A program made the translations under genes and the position numbers. The notes beneath the pieces were generated by a model. It had not been told where the DNA came from, did no database searches, and saw only the letters and a program-made list of their open reading frames with translations. A DNA stretch of 13,953 nucleotides from DATBMY01 sp036554605 (GTDB lineage Bacteria; Acidobacteriota; Blastocatellia; UBA7656), in the NCBI GenBank assembly GCA_036554605.1, contig DATBMY010000235.1:1-13953 (forward strand), read 5' to 3'. Shown piece after piece: positions 7,136 to 13,723 of the stretch (position 1 is the first letter of the stretch; every line of letters begins with the position of its first letter).

Positions 7136-7150
7136 CTCAAATTTGAAATA
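7136..7150. repeat. AT-rich intergenic repeat, copy 1
   Basis: CTCAAATTTGAAATA, including the palindrome CAAATTTG, lies between the YbjN and coaE genes, preceded by related AAATCT units. The same 15 nt recur at 9722-9736. It is strikingly AT-rich for this window. Confidence 0.6.
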
Positions 7151-7156
7151 CTCTGC

Positions 7157-7768
7157 ATGTTAAAAGTCGGACTCACGGGAAGCATCGCGGTCGGCAAGAG
7201 CTACGTGCTATCGGTGCTGGCTGAACTGGGATGCGCGACGTTCGACGCCGATAAGATCGCGCACCGTGTGATGGAGCCCGGTCGAGAAGCGCACGAGGAT
7301 ATAGTTCGCGAATTCGGCCCCGAAGTTGTCGCCGCGGACGGATCTATAGACCGCGTGAGGCTTGGCGCGATTGTCTTTCGCGATTCTGCCCGGCGCGCCC
7401 GCCTCAACGAAATCGTCCACCCGCGCGTCATTGCCGAGCAGGACCGGCTGATCAAAGAGGTCTCGGCGCGAGACCCCGGCGCGATAGTCGTAGTCGACGC
7501 CGCGCTGATGATAGAGTCGGGTGGATATAAGCGTTTCGATAAGCTGGTGGTTGTCTACTGCGACCGCGAGACGCAGATCGACCGGCTTATGGAGCGGAAC
7601 CGGATCACGCGCGAAGAGGCGGAACGCAGGGTCGGCGCGCAGATGTCTTCCGAAGAGAAGCGACGCTATGCCGATTACGTGATAGAGACCTCTGGGACGT
7701 TTGATGAGACTCGCGAGCGCGTGATCGAAGTCTATAACAAGCTCGTCAAAGAGTCTCAATCAGCCTAG
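7157..7768 (+). CDS. coaE: dephospho-CoA kinase
   Basis: Phosphorylates the 3'-hydroxyl of dephospho-CoA with ATP, the last step of coenzyme A synthesis. The 203-aa protein matches the family's length (~200). Seen: P-loop GSIAVGKS (8-15), DADKIAH (30-36) with the substrate-handling Asp pair, the lid/CoA segment FRDSARRARLNEIVHPRV, VVVDAALMIESG, and YCDRETQIDRLMERNRITREEAERR near the C-terminus. P-loop kinase fold, cytosolic. It starts 39 nt after the YbjN gene, with the AT-rich repeat at 7136-7150 in between and no Shine-Dalgarno, so it may belong to the same transcript or use its own start in that spacer. Its last 23 nt overlap the antisense end of the M20 peptidase gene. Confidence 0.95.
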   Translation: MLKVGLTGSIAVGKSYVLSVLAELGCATFDADKIAHRVMEPGREAHEDIVREFGPEVVAADGSIDRVRLGAIVFRDSARRARLNEIVHPRVIAEQDRLIKEVSARDPGAIVVVDAALMIESGGYKRFDKLVVVYCDRETQIDRLMERNRITREEAERRVGAQMSSEEKRRYADYVIETSGTFDETRERVIEVYNKLVKESQSA

Positions 7769-8897
7769 CCAGCAAAGCGGCGCGGCGCGGGATGTCGCTG
7801 ATAATTATATGTTCGTGTTCCGCGTGCGCGCCCGCGCCGTCGACACCCAGCCCGTCAAGCACCGGCACGCCTTTCGCCGCTATGAAATTGCCGTCGGAGC
7901 CGCCGCCTACCGACCCTTCGCTAAGCTCGAACCCGATCTCCGCGGCAAGGCGGCGGGCATGCTCAAAGAGCGCGCCTATCTCGGGGGTGCGGACCAGGGG
8001 CGGCCGATTAATCCCGCCGCGCACTTCGATCTGAGCGCCGTCAAGCGTGGGGCTGAGTTTTGCCATCGCCTGCTCTATGCGCATGCCTTCATCTACGGTT
8101 CTAAAGCGCATGTCGACGGCGGCCCGCGCTTCGGCGGCAACGACGTTTGAAAGCACGCCGCCGTGGACTACGCCGACGTTGAGCGTTGTGCCTCGCTCGT
8201 AATCGCACATTTCGTTTATAGCAAGGATCTGGCAAGCGATCTCGGTGATGGCGCTTATTCCGGCGCGCGGGTCGTTGCCCGCATGGGCCGGGCGGCCCCG
8301 CACGATCAACTCAAACTCGCCGACGCCCTTGCGCGCGGTCTTGACCGTGCCGCCGGGGATGGGAGGCTCAAGCACCAGCGCCGCGCGCGCATCAATCGCC
8401 TCCTCTTCGATTATCTCGCGTGAGAAATGGCTGCCGGTCTCTTCATCGCAAGTCATCAAAAAGGTAACCGGACGTTTCGCGGCGCGGCCACCCTCCTTGA
8501 GAGCGCGCGCGGCAAAAGCGGCGATTGCCACGCCTGCCTTCATATCGAATATGCCAGGGCCGTATGCGCGGTCGCCTTCGACTCGAAAAGGACGACGCGC
8601 GAGCGTGCCTATCGGCCACACCGTATCAAGGTGGCCGACTACTAGCAGCCGCGCCTCATCGCCCGAACCGCCGTCGAATCGCGCTCTAAGCGTAGCGCCG
8701 TACCGGGGGTCGCTCAAGAGCTCAACTTGCGGGCCAATACGAGCAAGCCTTTCGCCGAACTGCTCGGCTATACGGCGCGTGGCATCGGCCTCGCGCGACA
8801 TCGATTCCTGCTCCACGAGCCAGCGTATGAAGTCCAGCAGTTCGCCCCGGTTTTCCTCGAAGTGCGTAAGCAGCGCGGTCGGGTCGTTGGTTTTCAT
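7746..8897 (-). CDS. M20 family metallopeptidase, carboxypeptidase G2-like
   Basis: 383-aa zinc-dependent amidohydrolase/peptidase of the M20 family, closest in pattern to Pseudomonas carboxypeptidase G2, which cuts C-terminal glutamate from folates and related N-acyl amino acids. Metal-site motifs in order: GHLDTVWP (H89, D91), GPGIFDMKAG (bridging D118), CDEETGS (general base E152, metal ligand E153), VLEPP (E177) and the C-terminal GAHAEHEH (H358). The inserted dimerisation ('bacterial exopeptidase') domain shows VGEFELIVRGRPAHAGNDP. No signal peptide, so cytosolic, unlike secreted CPG2. ATG 8897 is preferred: longer starts (to 8996) run into the terminator of the next gene and add non-family residues. 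No clear Shine-Dalgarno. The gene converges on and overlaps coaE. The exact substrate cannot be told from sequence. Confidence 0.92.
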   Translation of the reverse strand: MKTNDPTALLTHFEENRGELLDFIRWLVEQESMSREADATRRIAEQFGERLARIGPQVELLSDPRYGATLRARFDGGSGDEARLLVVGHLDTVWPIGTLARRPFRVEGDRAYGPGIFDMKAGVAIAAFAARALKEGGRAAKRPVTFLMTCDEETGSHFSREIIEEEAIDARAALVLEPPIPGGTVKTARKGVGEFELIVRGRPAHAGNDPRAGISAITEIACQILAINEMCDYERGTTLNVGVVHGGVLSNVVAAEARAAVDMRFRTVDEGMRIEQAMAKLSPTLDGAQIEVRGGINRPPLVRTPEIGALFEHARRLAAEIGFELSEGSVGGGSDGNFIAAKGVPVLDGLGVDGAGAHAEHEHIIISDIPRRAALLARLIETL

Positions 8898-8965
8898 CAG
8901 GAGAATTATTAGCAGAGTCGAAAGCGCGCGCGCTAGCTGCAAACGGTCACGCGCCGGGGCGGGCG

Positions 8966-9011
8966 AAAAAACCGGCGCCGGCCCACTCACCTTCATTGAG
9001 TGAACCGGCGC
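8966..9011 (-). terminator. intrinsic terminator of the thioredoxin-like gene
   Basis: On the minus strand a 15-bp stem (arms 8997-9011 and 8975-8989; two T:G positions pair as G-U wobbles in RNA), a 7-nt loop and, 3 nt on, a run of six Ts. It begins ~31 nt past the stop at 9042. A textbook Rho-independent terminator. Confidence 0.88.
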
Positions 9012-9041
9012 TGATGGCGATCCCGAGTCTTGCTACAGGAG

Positions 9042-9548
9042 CTACTTTCTCAGCAGCGAGTCGATGACCCCGGCCAGGTCGTTTATAAAATCGGAGTTCG
9101 GATTAAAGCCCCCGCGCGGCTGCCTGTAAAGCGCGCCCTGCGAATCGAGCACTACGAGAGTCGGCAACTGCTGCACCTTGCCGCTGTATCGCCTGAAAGC
9201 GGCCTGGTCCTTATCGCGCAGCACTGCTACGGCGGTGCTGACGCCGCAAGGGTTCCTCATATCGGCGTCGCTCATCTCTTTTGGCGAATTGATGGTCACC
9301 CAGTAAATGGCGACATCCTTGCCCCTGTAGCGTTCCCCAAGAGATTCCAGCGCGCGCAGTTCTTCGCGGCACTGGGGGTCCTGCGCGCCGCCGAACAGAA
9401 GCACTACTACTTTGCCCCGCAGGCTTGACAGCGACACCGTCTGGCCGTCAGCCGTAAGAAATATAAAGTCCTGCTGCGCGCCTGCCTGTACGACAAGCGT
9501 CGAAGCGACAATGCCGGCTAACAGGATCGCTCTGATCTTCTTGAACAT
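9042..9548 (-). CDS. secreted thioredoxin-fold (TlpA/redoxin-like) protein with one active-site Cys
   Basis: 168 aa. The N-terminus MFKKIRAILLAGIVASTLVVQAGAQQ is a signal peptide (cut likely after AGA, about residue 24) or uncleaved anchor, so the domain acts outside the cytoplasm. The rest has the redoxin/TlpA fold: FLTADGQTVSLSSLRGKVVVLLF, a helix after the active site, YWVTIN, and the cis-Pro loop QQLPTLVVLD (P129). The active-site window reads FGGAQDPQC-REE: C60 matches the second Cys of TlpA's WCPPC, but D57 stands where the first should be. A further Cys, C101 in RNPCGV, could partner it. A normal dithiol reductase activity is therefore doubtful; a peroxiredoxin-like or structural role is possible. 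Start ATG 9548 has AGGAT 6 nt upstream. The unit ends at a strong terminator. Confidence 0.82.
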   Translation of the reverse strand: MFKKIRAILLAGIVASTLVVQAGAQQDFIFLTADGQTVSLSSLRGKVVVLLFGGAQDPQCREELRALESLGERYRGKDVAIYWVTINSPKEMSDADMRNPCGVSTAVAVLRDKDQAAFRRYSGKVQQLPTLVVLDSQGALYRQPRGGFNPNSDFINDLAGVIDSLLRK

Positions 9549-9684
9549 GGTTTTATCCTGGCTTTCTTTGTTACGAATCATTAGATGCGAAAAGAGGCTG
9601 CCGGGTTTGATGGTATCGCGCGTCATAAATCCTGATCTGAAGCTATTCTACCAATCTATATCCGGGCGCCGCAATCAATGCCGT

Positions 9685-9747
9685 CCTGGTCAGGGGCCAG
9701 GGACTATCTGTCAGATAGCGACTCAAATTTGAAATAGCAAATTTGAG
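9685..9747. repeat. cluster of three small inverted repeats, including AT-rich repeat copy 2
   Basis: Three consecutive inverted repeats between two minus-strand genes: CCTGG/CCAGG (9685-9689, 9697-9701), CTATCTG/CAGATAG around one base (9704-9718), and perfect 10-bp CTCAAATTTG/CAAATTTGAG around 6 nt (9722-9731, 9738-9747). The last shares 15 nt with 7136-7150. It lies ~35 nt past the PsbP-like stop and could end that transcript, but no T-run follows. Confidence 0.6.
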
Positions 9748-9781
9748 ATTCCGGATAGCCTGCCCCCCGACCCCTGTTGTT

Positions 9782-10489
9782 CTACCGAGCGGCCGGGCGG
9801 CGCAGCAACAGGTAAGCGGCGCCGACGACGATTATCAGCGCAAGCGCGCCCACCACGAAAAGCAGCAGGTTGTTCGAATCAGCCGCGCCCGGCTGATCAG
9901 GCCGCTGGCCGCTTTGGGCTGCCGGCAAATCCGTAATCGCGCCGAGCGTAAAAGATGAAATGGAAGCTTCGGCCGCTGCCGCCGATTGATCAAAATGGAC
10001 GGCGGCGTCTTTAAAGGTGAACTGATATGTTCGCCCCTGTGAGCTTGCCGGAACAATGACCTCGCGGTGTTGAACCGGAACCTTTCCATCCTGATACGTG
10101 ACGTCGACTTGCAAAGCCTCGCGCCCGGCAACGCTTCGCTTCTGGCTTCCGGTGACACGCACCGATTGAAACCCGCTGCTTGTAAGCTCCGCGCGCAGGT
10201 CCTGCGTGAATGCTTCGATGTTACTGTCGCTGAGAACAAAGGCGGAATCGAACCACGTTACCACAAGCGCGGGGAAAGTTTCGTCGTCGCGCTTCGGCCC
10301 GCGATAGCGAAGTATATGCTCGGGAGTCCATCCGGCCGGCGGCTGGAAGGAGAGGCCGGCCTGGCCATCGGTAAAACGAGAGTTCTGATCCTGCGCCGCC
10401 GCAACCGGCGCGCTCGCGAACGCGAATAGCGATGCGAGCATCAATATCAAAACAGGCTTGGCGCGCCTTACTTCAGGATAAATATTCAT
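9782..10489 (-). CDS. secreted PsbP/DcrB-like domain protein with C-terminal membrane anchor
   Basis: 235 aa. A signal peptide (LILMLASLFAFASAPVAAAQ, cut about residue 32) is followed by a globular domain (about 35-185) resembling the PsbP/DcrB/Mog1p fold: FTDGQAGLSFQPPAGWTP, then alternating strands, an amphipathic segment FVLSDSNIEAFTQDLRAELTSSGFQSVRV, REALQVDVTYQ, and RTYQFTFKDAAVHFDQSAAAAEASISSFTL, the last being the typical 'seldom above threshold, re-fit of residual' end strand-helix of that fold. A Pro/Gln-rich linker leads to a transmembrane helix (208-229) with RR on the inner side. Topology would put the domain outside and a short tail inside. The function of such proteins is mostly unknown. 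It diverges from the MocA-like gene across only 59 nt. Family call is by pattern, not search. Confidence 0.78.
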   Translation of the reverse strand: MNIYPEVRRAKPVLILMLASLFAFASAPVAAAQDQNSRFTDGQAGLSFQPPAGWTPEHILRYRGPKRDDETFPALVVTWFDSAFVLSDSNIEAFTQDLRAELTSSGFQSVRVTGSQKRSVAGREALQVDVTYQDGKVPVQHREVIVPASSQGRTYQFTFKDAAVHFDQSAAAAEASISSFTLGAITDLPAAQSGQRPDQPGAADSNNLLLFVVGALALIIVVGAAYLLLRRPAAR

Positions 10490-10531
10490 AGGTTCTCACA
10501 CTGATCTGATGAGCAAAGCGTCCCGGAAAAC

Positions 10532-10537
10532 TATGAT
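10532..10537 (+). promoter_or_regulatory. possible -10 element of the MocA-like gene
   Basis: TATGAT (5 of 6 to TATAAT) lies 11 nt before the MocA-like ATG, with no recognisable -35 and no Shine-Dalgarno. If used, transcription would begin within a few bases of the ATG, giving a near-leaderless mRNA. Tentative. TATAGT on the opposite strand (10538-10543) could serve the divergent PsbP-like gene. Confidence 0.3.
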
Positions 10538-10548
10538 ACTATACCGCC

Positions 10549-11127
10549 ATGATTTCAGCGGTGCTACTGGCGGCCGGCGAGTCCAGACGCATGGGCGAGT
10601 TCAAGCAGTTGCTTTCGTTTCGCGGCAAAACTTTTGTTGAAAACTGCATAGATAATCTGATTCTATCGCGCACGGACGAAATAATAGTTGTGACGGGGCA
10701 TCGCGCGGAGGATGTGCGACGCGCGGCGAGGGACCGGGCAGTCACCTTCGCGCATAATTCAGAGTACCGCGCGGGGATGAGCAGCTCGATCAAACGAGGG
10801 GTCGAGGCTGCGTCGAGCGAATGCCGGGCATTCGTCATCGCGCTCGTAGACCAGCCGCACATCGGCCCCGAGATTATCAATCGCTTGATCGAGACATTTG
10901 ATAGCGGCGCTCTTATTGCGATACCGACCTACGGCGGCGGCAGAGGCCATCCGATAATTATAAGTTCGAGTCTAAGACATGAGATCCTGTCCATGGACCC
11001 GGCCGAAGGATTGCGCCAGGTGGTGCGCTCTCATCAAGGCGATACGATTTACGTGGCCGCCGAATCTTCCGCCGTGCTCGAAGATTGCGACTACCCGGAA
11101 GATTATAAATACATATTAAATCGCTGA
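10549..11127 (+). CDS. MocA/MobA-like nucleotidyltransferase (NTP_transf_3)
   Basis: 192-aa cytosolic nucleotidyltransferase of the molybdenum-cofactor family. Signatures: N-terminal nucleotide loop LLAAGESRRMGEFKQLL (6-22), NSEYRAGMSSSIKRGVEAA in the position typical of MocA/YgfJ proteins, VDQPHI (metal-binding D101), RGHPIII, and the C-terminal EDCDYPEDYKYIL that matches the 'D-x-D-xPEDY' end of this group. MocA attaches CMP to molybdopterin for xanthine-dehydrogenase-type enzymes; MobA adds GMP. The MSSS and GRGHP features favour MocA-like. No other molybdenum-cofactor or xanthine-dehydrogenase gene is in the window, so the partner enzyme is elsewhere. The ATG has no Shine-Dalgarno. A hairpin terminator lies downstream, shared with the convergent gene. 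Confidence 0.85.
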   Translation: MISAVLLAAGESRRMGEFKQLLSFRGKTFVENCIDNLILSRTDEIIVVTGHRAEDVRRAARDRAVTFAHNSEYRAGMSSSIKRGVEAASSECRAFVIALVDQPHIGPEIINRLIETFDSGALIAIPTYGGGRGHPIIISSSLRHEILSMDPAEGLRQVVRSHQGDTIYVAAESSAVLEDCDYPEDYKYILNR

Positions 11128-11201
11128 AGAGCTGAAGCGGGGCATCGCGCTGGATACATGTTGCTCATCACTAACTACTCAACGACTACATTGTAATCGC
11201 C

Positions 11202-11241
11202 AAAAAGCGAAGAGGCCGGAATCTATTCCGGCCTCTTCGCT
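11202..11241 (-). terminator. intrinsic terminator of the zinc-ribbon gene, between convergent genes
   Basis: Perfect 17-bp inverted repeat (arms 11206-11222 and 11225-11241, 2 nt between). On the minus strand the stem is followed by TTTTTG, so it ends the zinc-ribbon gene about 24 nt past its stop. In the plus direction there is no T-run, but it should also block read-through from the MocA-like gene. Confidence 0.88.
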
Positions 11242-11264
11242 CGATCGTAGATTCTTTACTTAAA

Positions 11265-11630
11265 TCAGACTGCGATCTTTTCCGATCGTGCGCGCGAAGC
11301 GGCGTCAAACGGTATAACGCGGCCGCTCGCGGAGAGATTCTGCGCGTCGGCCATCCGCGAGAGTCGCGTCTGGAGCGCATAAAGAGCGAGATTCGACGCG
11401 AGCAGGTAAGAGTGTCCTCCGCATCGCTCGCAATTGCCATTATGATCCAGGTAGGTTTTTTGCGGAATAATCTGGTCGCCAGCGCAATCGCCGCAAATTA
11501 TCTGAACGCCCATTGTCGGTATTGCCGGGCGCGGCTCAGCGAGCCGCGCCGTGTCACTTTTATGTCCCTTTGTCATAATCAGGTACGCTAAACCGAGAGC
11601 CATTAATGTTGCTGTTGCGATAATCAGCAT
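11265..11630 (-). CDS. small membrane protein with a zinc-ribbon-like CxxC pair
   Basis: 121 aa, not recognised as a named family. An N-terminal transmembrane segment (about 2-19, MLIIATATLMALGLAYLIM) is followed by a short basic stretch, then C46-x2-C49 and C67-x2-C70, 17 residues apart, which is a likely zinc ribbon, and a helical C-terminal tail with many Ala/Arg/Ser (LALYALQTRLSRMADAQ). With positive charge after the membrane segment (TKGHK), the ribbon should be cytoplasmic. A strong AAGGAGAA ribosome site (11636-11643) fixes the ATG, and a strong terminator follows, so it is a genuine single-gene unit. Function unknown; a metal-binding or protein-interaction role is a guess. Confidence 0.75.
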   Translation of the reverse strand: MLIIATATLMALGLAYLIMTKGHKSDTARLAEPRPAIPTMGVQIICGDCAGDQIIPQKTYLDHNGNCERCGGHSYLLASNLALYALQTRLSRMADAQNLSASGRVIPFDAASRARSEKIAV

Positions 11631-11670
11631 AAATCTTCTCCTTAATTTCCTGCTGTTTCCTGCTGTTAAC

Positions 11671-11699
11671 CTTTTAATGCGGCCAACCGCTTACCGCAA
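11671..11699 (-). promoter_or_regulatory. possible promoter of the zinc-ribbon gene
   Basis: Minus strand: TTGCGG (3 of 6), 17-nt spacer, TAAAAG (4 of 6), about 40 nt upstream of the zinc-ribbon ATG. Weak match in both boxes but right spacing and place. Confidence 0.3.
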
Positions 11700-11968
11700 T
11701 ACTCCTACATACGAACGAAAAAGAACCAAAGATTTGCTTCTTACAGGCTTTCTTCTTTAGCAATGTTTATGCCATGTCGAGTTATGAAACAACTCCAAGC
11801 GATGGCCTTCGGGATTTAAGAATCCTCAGTATGTTTTCAGTGCGTAGCAGGAGGGGTCCGGGTTTGAATGGGATAAAATTGTAAGCAGTTAATACAAAGC
11901 TGTACAGAATTGCTTCGCAGCGAGCGGGCGGCCAGTCTGAAGTAATTATGGCAACTTGAATGATGCAA

Positions 11969-12000
11969 GCGTGCTTGCGGTCATAGTGGCGCAAGCACGC
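11969..12000 (-). terminator. hairpin downstream of the GlsB/YeaQ-like gene
   Basis: Perfect 11-bp stem GCGTGCTTGCG/CGCAAGCACGC with a 10-nt loop, 37 nt past the minus-strand stop at 12037. Only TTGCATCATTC follows, so no true T-run. Next to it (11965-11978) GCAAGC/GCTTGC forms a competing smaller stem sharing one arm. Confidence 0.5.
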
Positions 12001-12036
12001 AGGAAGTTGACCCGGAGTAAAACAGGAAGACCCGTG

Positions 12037-12312
12037 CTAGGCCCGCCGGCCAGCTATGGCGCGCCATATCCACAGCAGCAGGATTGCTCCGAGTATAGAG
12101 ATGATCCAGCTGGGATCGGGATTAAACCATCCTTCGCCCTCCGGTCTGCCGAATATTGCGCGACCTATAAGGCCGCCCACTACGCTTCCGGCAATTCCAA
12201 GCAGCGCCGTCGCAAGACAGCCGAGCGGGTCCTTGCCGGGCAGAAGCAGCCGCGCGATCGCCCCAATGATGACTCCCCATACCAGCCATCCTATAATAGT
12301 TCCTATTGTCAT
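12037..12312 (-). CDS. GlsB/YeaQ/YmgE-family (transglycosylase-associated) membrane protein
   Basis: 91-aa integral membrane protein of the small Gly-rich three-helix family annotated as stress-response or transglycosylase-associated. Membrane segments: about 3-22 (IGTIIGWLVWGVIIGAIARL), 32-50 (LATALLGIAGSVVGGLIGR) and 67-87. The hallmark LLPGKDPLGCLATALLGIAGSVVGG loop-helix is present. Members respond to general or envelope stress in several bacteria; the molecular function is not known. The start is supported by GGGAGG (minus strand, 12318-12323), 5 nt from the ATG, and a good promoter upstream at 12366-12395. Confidence 0.92.
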   Translation of the reverse strand: MTIGTIIGWLVWGVIIGAIARLLLPGKDPLGCLATALLGIAGSVVGGLIGRAIFGRPEGEGWFNPDPSWIISILGAILLLWIWRAIAGRRA

Positions 12313-12365
12313 CAGGTCCTCCCTTCAGGTCTAACGCTCATGGCGGCCGTCGAATAACCGTTTCG

Positions 12366-12395
12366 ATATTAACGAGCGCGCGTGCGAGGTGTCAA
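12366..12395 (-). promoter_or_regulatory. sigma70-type promoter of the GlsB/YeaQ-like gene
   Basis: Minus strand: perfect TTGACA, 18-nt spacer, TAATAT (4 of 6). It predicts a leader of about 47 nt containing the ribosome site. It looks like a housekeeping sigma promoter rather than a stress sigma site, although stress sigma factors can read similar -10 boxes. Confidence 0.6.
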
Positions 12396-12433
12396 CGCGG
12401 GCGCTACTTTACGAAGTGATAAGCGCGAGCAGG

Positions 12434-13723
12434 CTAAGAGACCTTTGTGCCGCTGCGCTTGAGGTATAGGCGATAAGCGGTCTGGCGTATAACGTCCGGT
12501 ATGTTCTTGTTTGAAGAGAGCGCGCGCATATCGCGCGTTTGGATTCGGTTGAGAAAGCCCAGGGCTATTGCGATAGGTGTGCGCGGGTTCTTTACGAGGT
12601 TGTGAATGAGCGTATAAGACTTTGTCCAGGCGCGATTCTGTCCTATCTGCCGCAGCACGTCTTCGGGGACGCTCCTGATCGACGCAATTGATTCGACTTC
12701 GGAATCGGTCAGTCGCGGATTGCGAAGCACGGCCGCCGCGACTACCTTGTTCGGATCGCGCACGAGCACCATTCGCGCCTCGCGCGTCCCCTTTATCGCG
12801 AGCAGCACGCGGTCTTTCACGCTCATCAGTGCTATCTGCTGAAAGACCGGCATGCGGTCCATCAATACTTGCTGCACTTCATGCTCTATCTCGCTAAAGG
12901 CGTCGCTCACCGCCTGCCCTATATCCATCTGCTCGTCGGGATCGGGGCCGGATATTTCAAAGGGGCCGAATTCCGCCTCGTAATCGGTGACTATAGAGTC
13001 GTCAATACCTTCCTCAATCAATCCCAGCTCGATGAGGTCTTCGAGGCTTGCGATAGAGACCGTGTTGCGGGCAGCCTCTTCGGCCGAATGCCGCTCGGTT
13101 TCGGTTACGGTTTGCACGCGTTGTTCTTCGGCCACCATTCGCGCGCCGAAATCTTTTTCGAAGAACTCTGCCTGCACCTCGCGCACGCGGCGGTCAGCCT
13201 CGGGCGTACGCGCGGGGTTCGTCAGTATGGCGTCGATAATATCTGGCGAGCGTATGAGGTTCTGCTGTTTGAGGGATATTGCTTCGAGTATTCGCCCGTC
13301 GCCGGTCTTAGCCGCAAGCAGCGCGAGCGCGCTATCGGGCGTCAAGCGGTTGAAGACGACTGCCTCGACCAGCTCGCGCGGCGCGCGTGGCCACAGGGCT
13401 AAGAAGGCCAGCACTTCCGGCGGCGCGGCCGACTGCTGAGCGAAGGTTATAAAGCCCGCGGGTTCCAGCGAGTTGATAGTCGAGCGGGCCGCGCCGCGAA
13501 CCTCCTCGCTTTCATCAGAGTTGAGCGCGACAAGAGCCTCGAGCATCTCTTCGTTTGAAAGCGGAAGCATGCCTTTAGCCGCCGCCAGCTTTACCGCGGG
13601 CGGGGCCGTGCCTGATACGATCGCTGCCAGAATCGGATGTGAGATGATCTTCTCCGGGGGGCCTGTGATAATTCCTGCGGGGCGCTCAACGCCAAATCTA
13701 CTACAGCTCAACAGGGGATTCAA
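12434..13723 (-). CDS. uncharacterised helical-repeat (HEAT-like) protein
   Basis: Up to 429 aa, no signal peptide or membrane segment. The N-terminal part is all-helical with HEAT-like units (AAIVSGTAPPAVKLAAAKG, EEMLEALVALNSDESEEVRGAARSTI, PPEVLAFLALWP). A charged, Glu-rich linker follows at about 190-280. The C-terminal half begins MSVKDRVLLAIKGTREARMVLVRDPNKVVAAAVLRNPRLTDSEV and ends with further units (VPEDVLRQIGQNRAW, NPRTPIAIALGFLNRI, LSSNKNIPDVIRQTAYRLY). I recall similar C-terminal repeats in conserved unknown proteins of myxobacteria and acidobacteria. Probably a protein-binding scaffold; no activity can be assigned. The frame has a TAA at 13727-13729 and no ATG before residue 52; the first ordinary start is TTG 13723 without a ribosome site. 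An ATC at 13645 has GGAG 6 nt before it and would give (M)SHPILAAIV. The true start is uncertain. Confidence 0.72.
   Translation of the reverse strand: MNPLLSCSRFGVERPAGIITGPPEKIISHPILAAIVSGTAPPAVKLAAAKGMLPLSNEEMLEALVALNSDESEEVRGAARSTINSLEPAGFITFAQQSAAPPEVLAFLALWPRAPRELVEAVVFNRLTPDSALALLAAKTGDGRILEAISLKQQNLIRSPDIIDAILTNPARTPEADRRVREVQAEFFEKDFGARMVAEEQRVQTVTETERHSAEEAARNTVSIASLEDLIELGLIEEGIDDSIVTDYEAEFGPFEISGPDPDEQMDIGQAVSDAFSEIEHEVQQVLMDRMPVFQQIALMSVKDRVLLAIKGTREARMVLVRDPNKVVAAAVLRNPRLTDSEVESIASIRSVPEDVLRQIGQNRAWTKSYTLIHNLVKNPRTPIAIALGFLNRIQTRDMRALSSNKNIPDVIRQTAYRLYLKRSGTKVS

Larger units (their letters stand above)
11631..12036. other. gene-free AT-richer stretch
   Basis: About 400 nt with lower GC than its neighbours. 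It holds the ribosome site of the zinc-ribbon gene, a perfect 2x10-nt tandem repeat TTTCCTGCTG (11646-11665), a possible minus-strand promoter (TTGCGG/N17/TAAAAG, 11671-11699), and the hairpin at 11969-12000. Short frames here have no ribosome site or family look, and I see no tRNA fold. Confidence 0.6.

Noticed and set aside
8898..8996. Longer M20 peptidase start at 8996
   Set aside because: It would start inside the intrinsic terminator of the neighbouring gene and adds residues unlike the family; ATG 8897 gives a normal N-terminus.
9549..9626. Longer start of the thioredoxin-like protein at 9626
   Set aside because: It would bury the signal peptide behind 26 polar residues; ATG 9548 has AGGAT at good spacing.
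11551..11760. 69-aa plus-strand frame opposite the zinc-ribbon gene
   Set aside because: Antisense to a gene with strong expression signals; no ribosome site.
11782..11994. 70-aa minus-strand frame in the gene-free stretch
   Set aside because: No ribosome site, its start lies within a hairpin, and no recognisable composition or motif.
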